NCBI GenBank assembly: GCA_964589175.1
Contig: CAZPRY010000002.1
Location: 124,001-188,000 of the forward strand
DNA: 64,000 nt
From: CAZPRY01 sp964589175
Lineage (GTDB): Bacteria; Fidelibacterota; UBA2242
Direction: 5' to 3'
Below, piece by piece: positions 38,426 to 46,108 of the stretch. A program made the translations under genes and the position numbers. Numbering within the stretch: the first letter of the stretch is position 1; every line of letters begins with the position of its first letter. Under the pieces are notes generated by a model. It worked only from the letters and a program-made list of their open reading frames with translations. It had not been told where the DNA came from and made no database searches.

Positions 38426-39658
38426 ATGGAACAAACTGATTTCAAAATCTATGCATATCGATGGGTCGTGCTGTTTACGTTCATGTTCGTCGTCGCCATC
38501 AATCAGCTCATGTGGATAACCTTTGCCCCGATCACGGGCAGCGCCGCCGCTTATTATGGCGTTTCGGATCTCAGCATCGGTCTCTTATCCATGAGCTTCA
38601 TGATCGTCTATATCATCATATCGATCCCGGCCTCATGGGTGATTGACACCTATGGCATCCGGGTTGCCGTGGGCATCGGCGCAGCCATGACGGGTATCTT
38701 TGGCTTGATGCGGGGTCTCCTGGCGCCCAATTACACTTTCGTGCTTATTGCGCAGATCGGGATCGCCATCGGGCAGCCTTTCATCCTCAATGCGGTGACG
38801 ACCGTGGCGGCCCGCTGGTTTCCGATCCGGGAGCGCGCCACCGCTGCGGGCCTGGGAACCCTGGCCATGTACCTGGGCATCGTCGTGGCTTTAGTGCTGA
38901 CTCCCTATCTTACGATCCATTCTCAGATCGGCGGCATGCTCCTGACCTACGGGATCGTTGCCATGATCGCCGTCGTGGTCTTTTTTGTATTGGTCAAAGA
39001 ACGTCCTCCGACGCCGCCCTGCCGCGCCGATCAGGAAGAGCGTTCCCTTGTTTTTGATGGTCTCCGGGAATCCCTGCGAATGAGGAATTTTATTTTCCTG
39101 ATGATTGTCTTCTTCGTGGGCCTGGGCGTGTTCAATGCGGTCACAACCTGGATCGAAGATATCGTCAGGCCGCGAGGCTTCTCGATCATCCAGGCCGGCC
39201 ACACGGGTGGGTTGATGATTGTAGGCGGCATTATCGGCGCCGTCGTCATTCCTTTACTCTCCGATCATTATCGCAAAAGAACGCCATTTTTGTTATTGGC
39301 CGTGATCGGTGCCACCCTGGGGCTGGTCGGCATCACCTTCGCCGCCAGCTACTGGTTCCTGCTCGCCTCCGCTTTTGTCTTTGGTTTCTTCCTGCTCAGC
39401 GCCGGACCAGTCGGATTCCAGTATGGCGCCGAAATCACCTATCCGACCCCGGAAGGCACCTCCAACGGCATGCTTTTACTCATGGGTCAAATTTCAGGGA
39501 TCGTTTTCATCTTCGGGATGGACAGTTTCAAGTCCCCGGCAACGGGCTCAATGACCCTGCCCCTGATTGTGCTCATTGGGCTGATGCTTATAAGCCTGCT
39601 TATTTGCGCGCGGCTCAGGGAAGCGTCAACCTTGCTGGCGGTCAATAAAAGCCCTTGA
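38426..39658 (+). CDS. MFS transporter
   Basis: A 410-residue major facilitator with twelve predicted helices. The loop 2-3 region reads WVIDTYGIRVAVGIG, a variant of the family D-R-x-G-R motif, and SDHYRKRTP stands in the matching place in the second half. The overall pattern resembles FLVCR/cyanate-type exporters. GGAGG precedes the ATG. The stop overlaps the start of the radical SAM gene by four bases (TTGA), so the two are coupled and the transporter may move the substrate or product of that enzyme. Confidence 0.88.
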   Translation: MEQTDFKIYAYRWVVLFTFMFVVAINQLMWITFAPITGSAAAYYGVSDLSIGLLSMSFMIVYIIISIPASWVIDTYGIRVAVGIGAAMTGIFGLMRGLLAPNYTFVLIAQIGIAIGQPFILNAVTTVAARWFPIRERATAAGLGTLAMYLGIVVALVLTPYLTIHSQIGGMLLTYGIVAMIAVVVFFVLVKERPPTPPCRADQEERSLVFDGLRESLRMRNFIFLMIVFFVGLGVFNAVTTWIEDIVRPRGFSIIQAGHTGGLMIVGGIIGAVVIPLLSDHYRKRTPFLLLAVIGATLGLVGITFAASYWFLLASAFVFGFFLLSAGPVGFQYGAEITYPTPEGTSNGMLLLMGQISGIVFIFGMDSFKSPATGSMTLPLIVLIGLMLISLLICARLREASTLLAVNKSP

Positions 39659-40608
39659 AAACGCCTAAACCACAATATCTTCCCCAAGGCGCGACGCGCG
39701 AAGGCGGCCGTCGGTTTCAGAGAGCCTGGTGGCGGCAACTCCGTTTCTACGCCGCGTTCGCGTGGCGTTTTATGGTGCTGCGACGCCCGGAGCCGCTGAT
39801 CTACGGCATCGCGCTGACCGACCGCTGCAACCTGGCCTGCCGGGGCTGTCATGTTGCCAACACCGGCCGGCGCGACATGACCCGGGACCAACTGCTGGCT
39901 GCAATGCATAACGCCTGGGCGCGCGGATTCCGCGAGTTGTATTTCAGCGGTGGGGAACCGATGCTCTGGCGCGACGCAGATTACACCCTCGAGGACGCGG
40001 TTAGCGAGGCCAAACGGATCGGCTTTTTCCATGTCCATGTCTATACCAATGGCCTGCTGGGACTCGATACGGCGGCCGATCTCGTCTGGGTCAGCATGGA
40101 CGGATTGCCCGGCGTTTTCGAGAAGCGGCGCGGAAACCACTTCCGGCAGGTCGAACAGGCTGTCCGGGCGGGTTCGCACCCCAAAGTCGCGATTATCTAT
40201 GTGATCGATCGCAACACCGCGGAGGGCATCGAGCCATTTCTGCGCTGGGTGCAGGTGACAAAATTCCCGGTGATCGGCGTTATGTTTTACTTCCACACGC
40301 CCTACTACGGGCGCGACGAATTGTTTCTGACCGCCGGGGAGCGTACTCCGATCATCGACCGCCTGCTGGGCTGTATCCGGGCCGGGCTGCCGGTTATCAA
40401 TTCACAGGCCGGTTTAATGGCCCTGAAATCCGGTAATTGGCCGCGGCGTTTTCCGGTGGCCGCGGTGCTGGATGTCGATGGCGAATCGCTGTGCTGCCGC
40501 GCCGCCGACGAGGTCTGCGCCGATTGCGGCTATGCGGCCTGCACCGAGATCACGGAGTCTCAGCGCCTGCGGCCGAGCGCGCTATTCGGCCTGTTGAGGT
40601 ACTTGTGA
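39655..40608 (+). CDS. Radical SAM protein
   Basis: The cluster motif CX3CX2C is seen in TDRCNLACRGCHVANTG (about residues 58-66). A GGE-type SAM-binding segment follows (YFSGGEPMLW). Several cysteines near the C-terminus (LCCRAADEVCADCGYAAC) could bind a further cluster or zinc. The TTG start at 39655 overlaps the MFS stop; an ATG at 39772 would remove 39 basic, amphipathic residues. The reaction is unknown. The fold is closest to HpnH/MoaA-like enzymes. Coupling with a transporter suggests a small-molecule pathway. Confidence 0.85.
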   Translation: MKTPKPQYLPQGATREGGRRFQRAWWRQLRFYAAFAWRFMVLRRPEPLIYGIALTDRCNLACRGCHVANTGRRDMTRDQLLAAMHNAWARGFRELYFSGGEPMLWRDADYTLEDAVSEAKRIGFFHVHVYTNGLLGLDTAADLVWVSMDGLPGVFEKRRGNHFRQVEQAVRAGSHPKVAIIYVIDRNTAEGIEPFLRWVQVTKFPVIGVMFYFHTPYYGRDELFLTAGERTPIIDRLLGCIRAGLPVINSQAGLMALKSGNWPRRFPVAAVLDVDGESLCCRAADEVCADCGYAACTEITESQRLRPSALFGLLRYL

Positions 40609-40969
40609 GCAGCCCGGATCACTGGCTATTGTTGCGATTCTCAAATAATAGTCCCGTATCGACCGCTCTTCGTTCTTAAAAAAATTCTCAATTGAATCCC
40701 GCTACAAGCGGGGCTTAATTCTTAATTGTCTGAAATTTCCACTTGACAATCTTAATCAAAGCCCGTATTATTATTCAAAGACTTTCCAGTTATTGGGGCA
40801 GTGCGAAACAGAGTTCTAGAGGTCCGATGTGTCAGGTGAATCGGGATCGGAGCGAAATGCTGTTTGAAAACCGAAAAATTCCGGTGCTCGGCAGTCAGAC
40901 GGCCAAAGCAGCACCGGCAAGAGCGAACCAAACGATTGCTTGCGCCTGGCTGAATCAAAGAGTTACCGG

Positions 40970-41095
40970 GATAACTCAGTAAGTTATTCCGCTAACTCAA
41001 TAAGATATTTGGATAACTCAATAAGTTATCCGGCTAACTCAGTAAGATAATTTGCCAACTCAGTAAGTTATTGGAAAAACTCAGTGAGTTATCGG
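40970..41095. repeat. 21-bp tandem array with dyad-symmetric units
   Basis: Six units of 20-22 bp follow the pattern (R)TAACTCAGTAAGTTAT plus four or five variable bases. Unit starts lie at 40970, 40991, 41012, 41033, 41055 and 41075, with a decayed unit before the first. Most units contain the short inverted pair AACT/AGTT. It shares its period, but not its sequence, with the array at 62871-63101. Confidence 0.9.
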
Positions 41096-41211
41096 GTGGA
41101 ATGGACCGCGATGACAAAACAAAGGATTGAAAACCGGCGGGAAACGAATGACAGGCGGACGCCAGGAACGCGTTTTCCGGTACATGGGAAAACTAACCTG
41201 CGCTTGCCGGT

Positions 41212-41285
41212 AAATTATCAAGCGTATGTTAGCAAACTAAGCTACGGTACTTAGGAAATTATCAAGCGTATGCTAATGAACAAAG
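41212..41285. repeat. Direct repeat pair, 20 bp
   Basis: AAATTATCAAGCGTATGTTA at 41212 recurs with one change at 41266, 54 bp away. The bases between are partly similar too, so this looks like a decayed tandem duplication. Confidence 0.7.
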
Positions 41286-41477
41286 TTACGTATGCGGAAA
41301 AATCCGCCGCGGGGAGCCGGGCCCGAAGCAGCGATGATGTCCCGGAATACTGTACCGAAACGGAATCTTATTCGATTGATTTCCCGGTCTATAGGCAGTT
41401 ATCCGAGATGCTTAAAAATATGTTATGCTTTAAAGGAAAACGACTTTTTCGCAAATAATAACAATAAGGAGAGAAAG

Positions 41478-41744
41478 ATGTTATTACCAAAACAAATCCA
41501 AGGTTTTAATATGTATTCTTTGAATAGTGGAACTTTTAGAGGGCATACTTATGAAGGTGTGCAATATATTAAAGATCAGATGCTAATAAATGTGATGCCT
41601 ATATTAGTTCAAAATCAGATTAAGTATCAGATAATTCTTGCTGGTATTTTAATTGTTGAGGCTGATACTGAAAATGACGTAATTAATGTTATCGAAGATT
41701 TTATTAAAACATCAAATACACATAGTATTAAAACAAATTTATAA
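41478..41744 (+). CDS. Small AT-rich hypothetical protein
   Basis: The ATG at 41478 has AAGGAG eight bases upstream, and composition turns AT-rich exactly here. The longer open frame back to 41292 is not coding. The 88-residue product (MLLPKQIQGFNMYSLNSG and on) has no signal peptide and alternates short beta strands with a C-terminal helix. I do not recognise it. It precedes the GGCT-like gene by 31 bases and may be its operon partner. Composition unlike the GC-richer neighbours suggests transfer. Confidence 0.6.
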   Translation: MLLPKQIQGFNMYSLNSGTFRGHTYEGVQYIKDQMLINVMPILVQNQIKYQIILAGILIVEADTENDVINVIEDFIKTSNTHSIKTNL

Positions 41745-41775
41745 CAATATTTAATCATTAAAGGAATTTTAGACT

Positions 41776-42370
41776 ATGATTGGAATTTTAGCATATGGAT
41801 CACTTATTGATAATCCGGGAATTGAAATTAAACCTTATATATTAAAAACAATCGAAGCAATAACTCCTTTTTCGGTTGAATTTGCACGATCTAGTAACAC
41901 TCGTGATGGTGCACCGACATTAATTCCTGTTTCTCAAGGTGGTTCTCCAGTTAAGGCGAAGGTTTTAGTATTAGACGTAAGTATTTCTGAATTACAGGCG
42001 AGAAATATGTTATGGAGACGAGAAATAGGAAAAATTGGCAGTAACCAAGATTATATACCTCCTAATGAGACAGATCCTGATAAAGTAATAATTAAAAAAT
42101 TTTGAAGAAATTGAATGTGTTTTATATACAGGCATTGGACAGAATATTGAAGAATTATCCCCAGTTAAATTAGCAGAGTTATCTGTTGAAAGTGCTCGAA
42201 ATGATGCCGGGAAAAAAGGGCAAGATGGGATAACTTATTTAATTGATGCTAAAAAAAATGGAATTAGTACTCCATTAATGTCAGAGTATGAGAGTGAAAT
42301 TTTTAAGTTGACAGGTTGTGATGCATTAGAATCTGCACGTGATTTATTAATAGGTAAAGGGAGAGCATAA
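41776..42370 (+). pseudogene. Gamma-glutamylcyclotransferase-like protein broken by a frameshift
   Basis: The first frame (41776-42105) starts MIGILAYGSLIDNPG, with the YGSL motif that marks the GGCT-like fold. It stops at TGA 42103 just after an A6T4 run. From the run onward, the +1 frame continues protein-like (FEEIECVLYTGIGQ) to TAA 42368-42370, ending SARDLLIGKGRA. One extra base in the homopolymer explains the break, giving an ancestral protein of about 197 residues. The cause may be a real mutation or a homopolymer error. AAGGAA lies upstream of the ATG. Confidence 0.75.
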
Positions 42371-42383
42371 CCATTGCCTGCAC

Positions 42384-42495
42384 ATAACGCCGGGAGCTGT
42401 TTTTTGAATGATGATTTTGAGAGTTTGTGAAGTGTATTTGAATGGTTTGAGAATTGGCGAAATCAACCCCGCCGTAGGTGACACTTGTCCGTTAT
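42384..42495. other. Candidate attC-like recombination site (first)
   Basis: The 5' end reads ATAACG-CCGGG-AGCTGT and the 3' end ACACT-TGTC-CGTTAT. The outer ATAACG/CGTTAT pair is complementary. The inner boxes AGCTGT/ACACT pair except for one extra C, as in folded attC sites. It lies between the GGCT-like gene and the start of the lipoprotein gene. No integron integrase is visible, so the call is tentative. Confidence 0.4.
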
Positions 42496-42525
42496 ATCAT
42501 ATAATAAAAATGGGGAGGATATATC

Positions 42526-43158
42526 ATGAGATTTAAACTAACAAGTTTGGTTTTAGTTTTTTTGTGGTTTGTTCAATGTAGCCAAACTGAATCAATTAAA
42601 GCAGGTGATTTAACATCTGTCTTTCCTCTTGAAGTCGGCACAACGTGGATATATAAAAATCTGGTTTATCACTTAGCAGATACAAATTGCGTTATGGATA
42701 CTATTTGCATAACCGGTAAGTATAAAGATTATTTTATTGAGGAAACTACTCATGCGGATTGGACAGGGATCAGTTTCGTGAAATATTTAGATAATAAATA
42801 TATTCTTTATGGAAGGGTGGGAAATTCTGATACAGTTTTTTATGAATATCCAATAGTCTTAGGATATATGAATGGTATAACTGGTGATGTTGATTCAGAT
42901 TCATTAATGAAAAATGAAAAAGTAAGCTGCCGCGAATCATTAAATATTACGATTATTCCTGACTATACAGTACTTGGTGAGATCGATACAGTTTATTGTC
43001 ATTATTTTACATCGACCTGTCCGGACGTATCACATCGGTATGATTATTACTCAAAAAAATATGGACTTGTCTATAATAAAGCAATTCAAAGAAATAGAGG
43101 AAATATTGTACAAGAAATTATCCTGGAAAAAATAATCAAAAAACATAAGCAGAAATAA
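42526..43158 (+). CDS. Putative lipoprotein of unknown function, AT-rich
   Basis: A 210-residue protein with an N-terminal hydrophobic segment ending at a cysteine (FLWFVQC). This is a plausible but non-standard lipobox. The next segment (AGDLTSVFPLEVGTTWIYKN) is shared with the small protein at 43319, so the two are relatives. GGGAGG lies seven bases before the ATG. The gene sits between two attC-like sites like an integron cassette. Function unknown. Confidence 0.65.
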   Translation: MRFKLTSLVLVFLWFVQCSQTESIKAGDLTSVFPLEVGTTWIYKNLVYHLADTNCVMDTICITGKYKDYFIEETTHADWTGISFVKYLDNKYILYGRVGNSDTVFYEYPIVLGYMNGITGDVDSDSLMKNEKVSCRESLNITIIPDYTVLGEIDTVYCHYFTSTCPDVSHRYDYYSKKYGLVYNKAIQRNRGNIVQEIILEKIIKKHKQK

Positions 43159-43180
43159 AATAGATATATTCGTTGTATGG

Positions 43181-43296
43181 AGATAACGGCTTGGGCTGCC
43201 CGACGAACACAAGATTTGGGGATTTTCCGACCATGAATCGAAGCGTAAAATATATGTGCTCCGACAAGCGTACTTCATGCAGTCGCTCGTTAGATG
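43181..43296. other. Candidate attC-like recombination site (second)
   Basis: The 5' end reads TAACG-GCTTGGG-CTGC and the 3' end GCAG-TCGCT-CGTTAGAT. Both outer (TAACG/CGTTA) and inner (CTGC/GCAG) boxes pair, with unequal spacers of 7 and 5 bases. The 3' end holds GTTAGAT, which fits the attC core GTTRRRY. The next gene starts 23 bases after it. Confidence 0.5.
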
Positions 43297-43318
43297 TATT
43301 AAAGATTGGAGGATGATT

Positions 43319-43504
43319 ATGAAGCGTGGAATGAACTTCGCATTGAGTTTCGTACTTATTTTGACGTTGGCGGGATTAATGAGTTGCAGCAATATCAAAA
43401 AATCAAACGCAGGTGATCTACCAAAAACATTTCCGCTTAAAGCCGGAAATACCTGGATATCATTTAATCAAGATAACATAAAATTGGTGCCGGAAAAGAA
43501 ATAG
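43319..43504 (+). CDS. Short lipoprotein, truncated relative of the 42526 protein
   Basis: The ATG at 43319 has GGAGG six bases upstream. The 61-residue product has a good lipobox (LAGLMSC). AGDLPKTFPLKAGNTWI then matches the mature N-terminus of the 210-residue lipoprotein upstream. It stops soon after, so it is probably a truncated duplicate. The downstream sequence does not continue the homology in another frame that I can see. Confidence 0.5.
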   Translation: MKRGMNFALSFVLILTLAGLMSCSNIKKSNAGDLPKTFPLKAGNTWISFNQDNIKLVPEKK

Positions 43505-43590
43505 CTTATGCCGTATGTTATGGAACATGGCAAAGCGGCTATGACTGTAAAACCGTGGCGCTTCACATGGAACAAAGAGGAGGATGTGTT

Positions 43591-43965
43591 ATGGAACTAT
43601 CAAGACTGATTGCCAAAATCTTTTCGGTCGTTTATATCTCATCCGGAATTGCCGTGCTGATCGGTACGATTAATTTCAGGGATATTGTCAATGAATTTGA
43701 AAAATCACCGGCTTTGACATTTGTATCCGGTTGTTTCGGCATAATCGCCGGAATGATATTGGTTGTTAATCATAACCTCTGGATTAAAAACTGGAGTGTT
43801 TTAATCACGATAATTTCCTGGATCATGCTGGTCGGAGGAGTGATTGTGGTAATAATTCCCAGATCACTTTTTTATATGAAAGGTTTTGTTAAAGATTCCC
43901 GGCTTTGGGGAATTTTTATGATCCTGTTTGGGATGGTTATCGGCTACTTTGGTTTTATCGTTTAG
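43591..43965 (+). CDS. Small integral membrane protein of unknown function
   Basis: The ATG at 43591 with AGAGGAGG upstream gives a 124-residue protein with four hydrophobic helices (about 8-25, 42-60, 68-88, 103-122). A short basic segment (YMKGFVKDSRLWG) lies before the last helix. The longer frame from 43555 lacks a ribosome binding site. Similar four-helix proteins are common on accessory elements; function unknown. Confidence 0.6.
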   Translation: MELSRLIAKIFSVVYISSGIAVLIGTINFRDIVNEFEKSPALTFVSGCFGIIAGMILVVNHNLWIKNWSVLITIISWIMLVGGVIVVIIPRSLFYMKGFVKDSRLWGIFMILFGMVIGYFGFIV

Positions 43966-44081
43966 AGTCGATAATCTCTCGTAATATTTATACGATTCGA
44001 CATTTTCCGATGAAATCAAGCGCGGCCGGAGCTAGACGTTTTTGCGGATTTGATAATCGATATTTGAAGGAGTCCGATGCC

Positions 44082-44939
44082 ATGAATATCCAAAATCAGA
44101 GTAAGCGAACTACAGTTCGCAATCTGACAATTTTCATCGTTGTTGTACTTGCAATTGGCTGGATTGGGCGGGGATTGGATCTGCTGATGGGCAACCCGGC
44201 CCCGGACAGCCTTGGTATGCTTTTATGGCTGATCGCGCCGCTTGGAATTTCCCTGCTGTTGCGGGCTTTTGCCGGGGATGGCTGGAAAGATTTTGGAATC
44301 AAGCCAAACTTCAGGGGGAATACGGTGGGCTACATTATCGCGTTGCTCGTTTTTCCCGTATTGACGGCGCTCGTTCTGCTAATCGGCAGAGCTTTGGGTT
44401 TGATCGCATTTCCCAATTTCTCGCTGAACGCGCTTGGATTGCTCTTTCAGGCTTTCGCGCTGGGCCTCCTGCCGCTGTTTGTCAAGAATATTTTTGAAGA
44501 GGCCGCCTGGCGCGGTTACCTTGCTCCTAAAATTTTCTCCCTGCGCCTGAATGATTTCGTGGGCCATTTGATCGTCGGACTCGTTTGGGGGGCCTGGCAT
44601 ATTCCGTACTACCTGTTTTTCCTGGATCGCGCTGTTCTCCAGAACTTCACTACATTGGGCCTGGCGGCCTTCATCCCCCTGTCGATCGTGGTGATGATCT
44701 CCTGGGCAATGGTCTATGGTGAGATTCGCCTTTTGACGAATTCGATCTGGCCGGCGGTTCTGATGCACGTGGTCGAAGACGCCTTTCTCAACCAACTCTT
44801 TACGGAGCAGCATATCCGGATCGTAGCGGGGACGGACTGGCTGGTTTCGCCGGTGAATGGACTCATCAGCATCTTCCTCTTCGTTGCCCTTGGCCTTGCT
44901 CTGCGCCGATGGCGAAAGAGAAAAATGCCGGTTGCCTGA
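44082..44939 (+). CDS. CPBP family intramembrane metalloprotease
   Basis: The ATG at 44082 has GAAGGAG about ten bases upstream; the frame further upstream to 43905 overlaps the previous gene and is not coding. The 285-residue membrane protein carries the Abi/CPBP motifs: motif 1 EEAAWRGYL, motif 2 WGAWHIPYY, and a later conserved His-Glu region MHVVEDAF. The family includes the Rce1 CAAX protease and bacterial proteins linked to bacteriocin immunity; the bacterial substrate is generally unknown. Composition returns to the GC-richer genome average here. Confidence 0.85.
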   Translation: MNIQNQSKRTTVRNLTIFIVVVLAIGWIGRGLDLLMGNPAPDSLGMLLWLIAPLGISLLLRAFAGDGWKDFGIKPNFRGNTVGYIIALLVFPVLTALVLLIGRALGLIAFPNFSLNALGLLFQAFALGLLPLFVKNIFEEAAWRGYLAPKIFSLRLNDFVGHLIVGLVWGAWHIPYYLFFLDRAVLQNFTTLGLAAFIPLSIVVMISWAMVYGEIRLLTNSIWPAVLMHVVEDAFLNQLFTEQHIRIVAGTDWLVSPVNGLISIFLFVALGLALRRWRKRKMPVA

Positions 44940-45156
44940 AAAGGCCCTGGCTGTAAAGCCCGGAAGCTTCACCGGTAACTTTATCCGGCCCGGATCATCT
45001 TCCGTTTGGCTTGTTCCGGTCTTTTGCTTAACATTAATCCAACCATGATTTACAGAAAGACCGGAGGGCATTTGATACGATAGGAAAAGCTGTCTATATG
45101 CGCTTACCCGGGGCGCTCATGCACATGTCAGCAACTCAAAAAAAGACTTGATCTGG

Positions 45157-45174
45157 GTTAACATATATGTTAAC
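45157..45174. promoter_or_regulatory. Perfect 18-bp palindromic operator in the HTH gene promoter
   Basis: GTTAACATATATGTTAAC is fully self-complementary. It lies between a TTGATC -35-like box (45148-45153) and the start codon at 45183, and overlaps a TAACAT -10-like box (45171-45176). This is the place expected for autorepression by the HTH protein that follows. Confidence 0.7.
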
Positions 45175-45182
45175 ATTTTAAG

Positions 45183-45464
45183 ATGAACAACCTTGATAAA
45201 TATATTGATGGCAGAAAAAGCAAAGACACTGAATTTTCAGAGAATTTTGACACGGGTTATGAGAATTTCAAAGTGGGTGTACTTCTAAAACAGATGCGTG
45301 AAAAGTCCGGATATACCCAGGAAGAACTTGCGAATAAACTCGATACCAAGAAGTCTGCAATATCAAGAATAGAAAACCATGCCGAAGACATTCGATTGTC
45401 CACTCTGGAAAAATACGCCCGCGTTCTCGGAATGAAACTTCAAATTAGTATCGCAAATAAATGA
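45183..45464 (+). CDS. XRE-family HTH protein (HigA-like antitoxin), no partner toxin seen
   Basis: A 93-residue protein with an HTH_3 domain at about residues 30-85 (LKQMREKSGYTQEELANKLDTKKSAISRIENH). The N-terminal extension resembles HigA antitoxins, which are usually encoded just after a RelE/HigB-type toxin. No toxin ORF is visible on either side. It has little ribosome binding site and starts close to the predicted promoter, so it may be nearly leaderless. The palindrome upstream suggests that it represses itself. Confidence 0.8.
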   Translation: MNNLDKYIDGRKSKDTEFSENFDTGYENFKVGVLLKQMREKSGYTQEELANKLDTKKSAISRIENHAEDIRLSTLEKYARVLGMKLQISIANK

Positions 45465-46108
45465 CATCCCGATCTGTATTTCAAATCTGAATTGCCGGCC
45501 CGCCCTGCCGGACGTCAGGCGGGCGTTCAGGCGGTGAGAGGACCAAGGGGAGGTTGAACTTATTTCACGCATTCTACAATTAATCATTGGACATTATTTA
45601 ACGTGAGTTCGATGTAACAGTAATATTTTATTGATAACGTTATTATATATTCAAAAGCAATTTAATTCGGTGGAACATTTAAATTGTAGTCCTTTTTGAA
45701 GCGCAAAAAGGACGAAAAACGCTGCGGCTGAATAAAATTGACCTGAAATCGTCGCTCCTCCGCTGAAAACTTTTAAACTCGCGAGTATTCTCGCTCAAAC
45801 ATAAAAAGTTTTTAATCGCTACGGAACTCCGATTTCCGGGACGGTCAATTTCATAATGCCGCCAATTTCAGTTGATAGACATTGCTTGTAAACAATTTTA
45901 CTATCGATATTTGTCTGTGAAAATCTGCCGTCCTGTGCGAAATGCAGTGAAATATTGTGAGGAGACAGAAAATCCTTAGGTCGAACTCACGTTGTTTATG
46001 CAATTCGCTGTAAGCGGCACTGCGAATCGGATTAAATCAACAGGTTATGATTTGCCTTATAAAGATTAGCGGTTATATTAAGGGCCGTATTTGAAAAAGG
46101 TGGTCGAA
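45465..46108. other. Non-coding stretch with palindromes and a MITE-like element
   Basis: These 644 bp hold no gene. They contain a GC-rich inverted repeat (45498-45524; GCCCGCC with GGCGGGC), which looks like a REP-type palindrome, and the 394-bp element at 45600-45993. Confidence 0.7.
45600..45993. mobile_element. MITE-like element with 13-bp perfect terminal inverted repeats
   Basis: AACGTGAGTTCGA at 45600-45612 is the exact reverse complement of 45981-45993. Inside lie a perfect 10-bp hairpin (45689-45713, loop AAGCG) and a large nested dyad (45735-45851). The dyad has pairing blocks AAATTGACC, GAAATCG and AAAACTTTT and a small GCGAG/CTCGC hairpin at its centre. There is no ORF. A clear target-site duplication was not found. 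It is likely a non-autonomous transposable element moved by an unseen transposase. Confidence 0.65.

Larger units (their letters stand above)
40609..41477. other. Non-coding accessory stretch with tandem and direct repeats
   Basis: An 869-bp stretch without a credible gene. It holds a small hairpin (40698-40712), a six-unit 21-bp tandem array (40970-41095) and a 20-bp direct repeat (41212-41231 and 41266-41285). Composition falls towards AT-rich at its end, where the foreign-looking genes begin. Confidence 0.7.

Noticed and set aside
40698..40712. Hairpin CCCGCT-ACA-AGCGGG after the radical SAM gene
   Set aside because: Short stem without a T-run; could be a weak terminator but not enough to call.
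42091..42110. Programmed frameshift at the A6T4 run
   Set aside because: The shift needed is +1, and the run does not form a classical -1 slippery heptamer in the right phase; a plain indel explains it.
43508..43609. 33-codon frame between the short lipoprotein and the membrane protein
   Set aside because: No ribosome binding site, and it overlaps the start of the membrane-protein gene.
43966..44081. A third attC-like site after the four-helix membrane protein
   Set aside because: AGCTAGACG and nearby boxes do not form a paired outer and inner arm set as in the other two sites.
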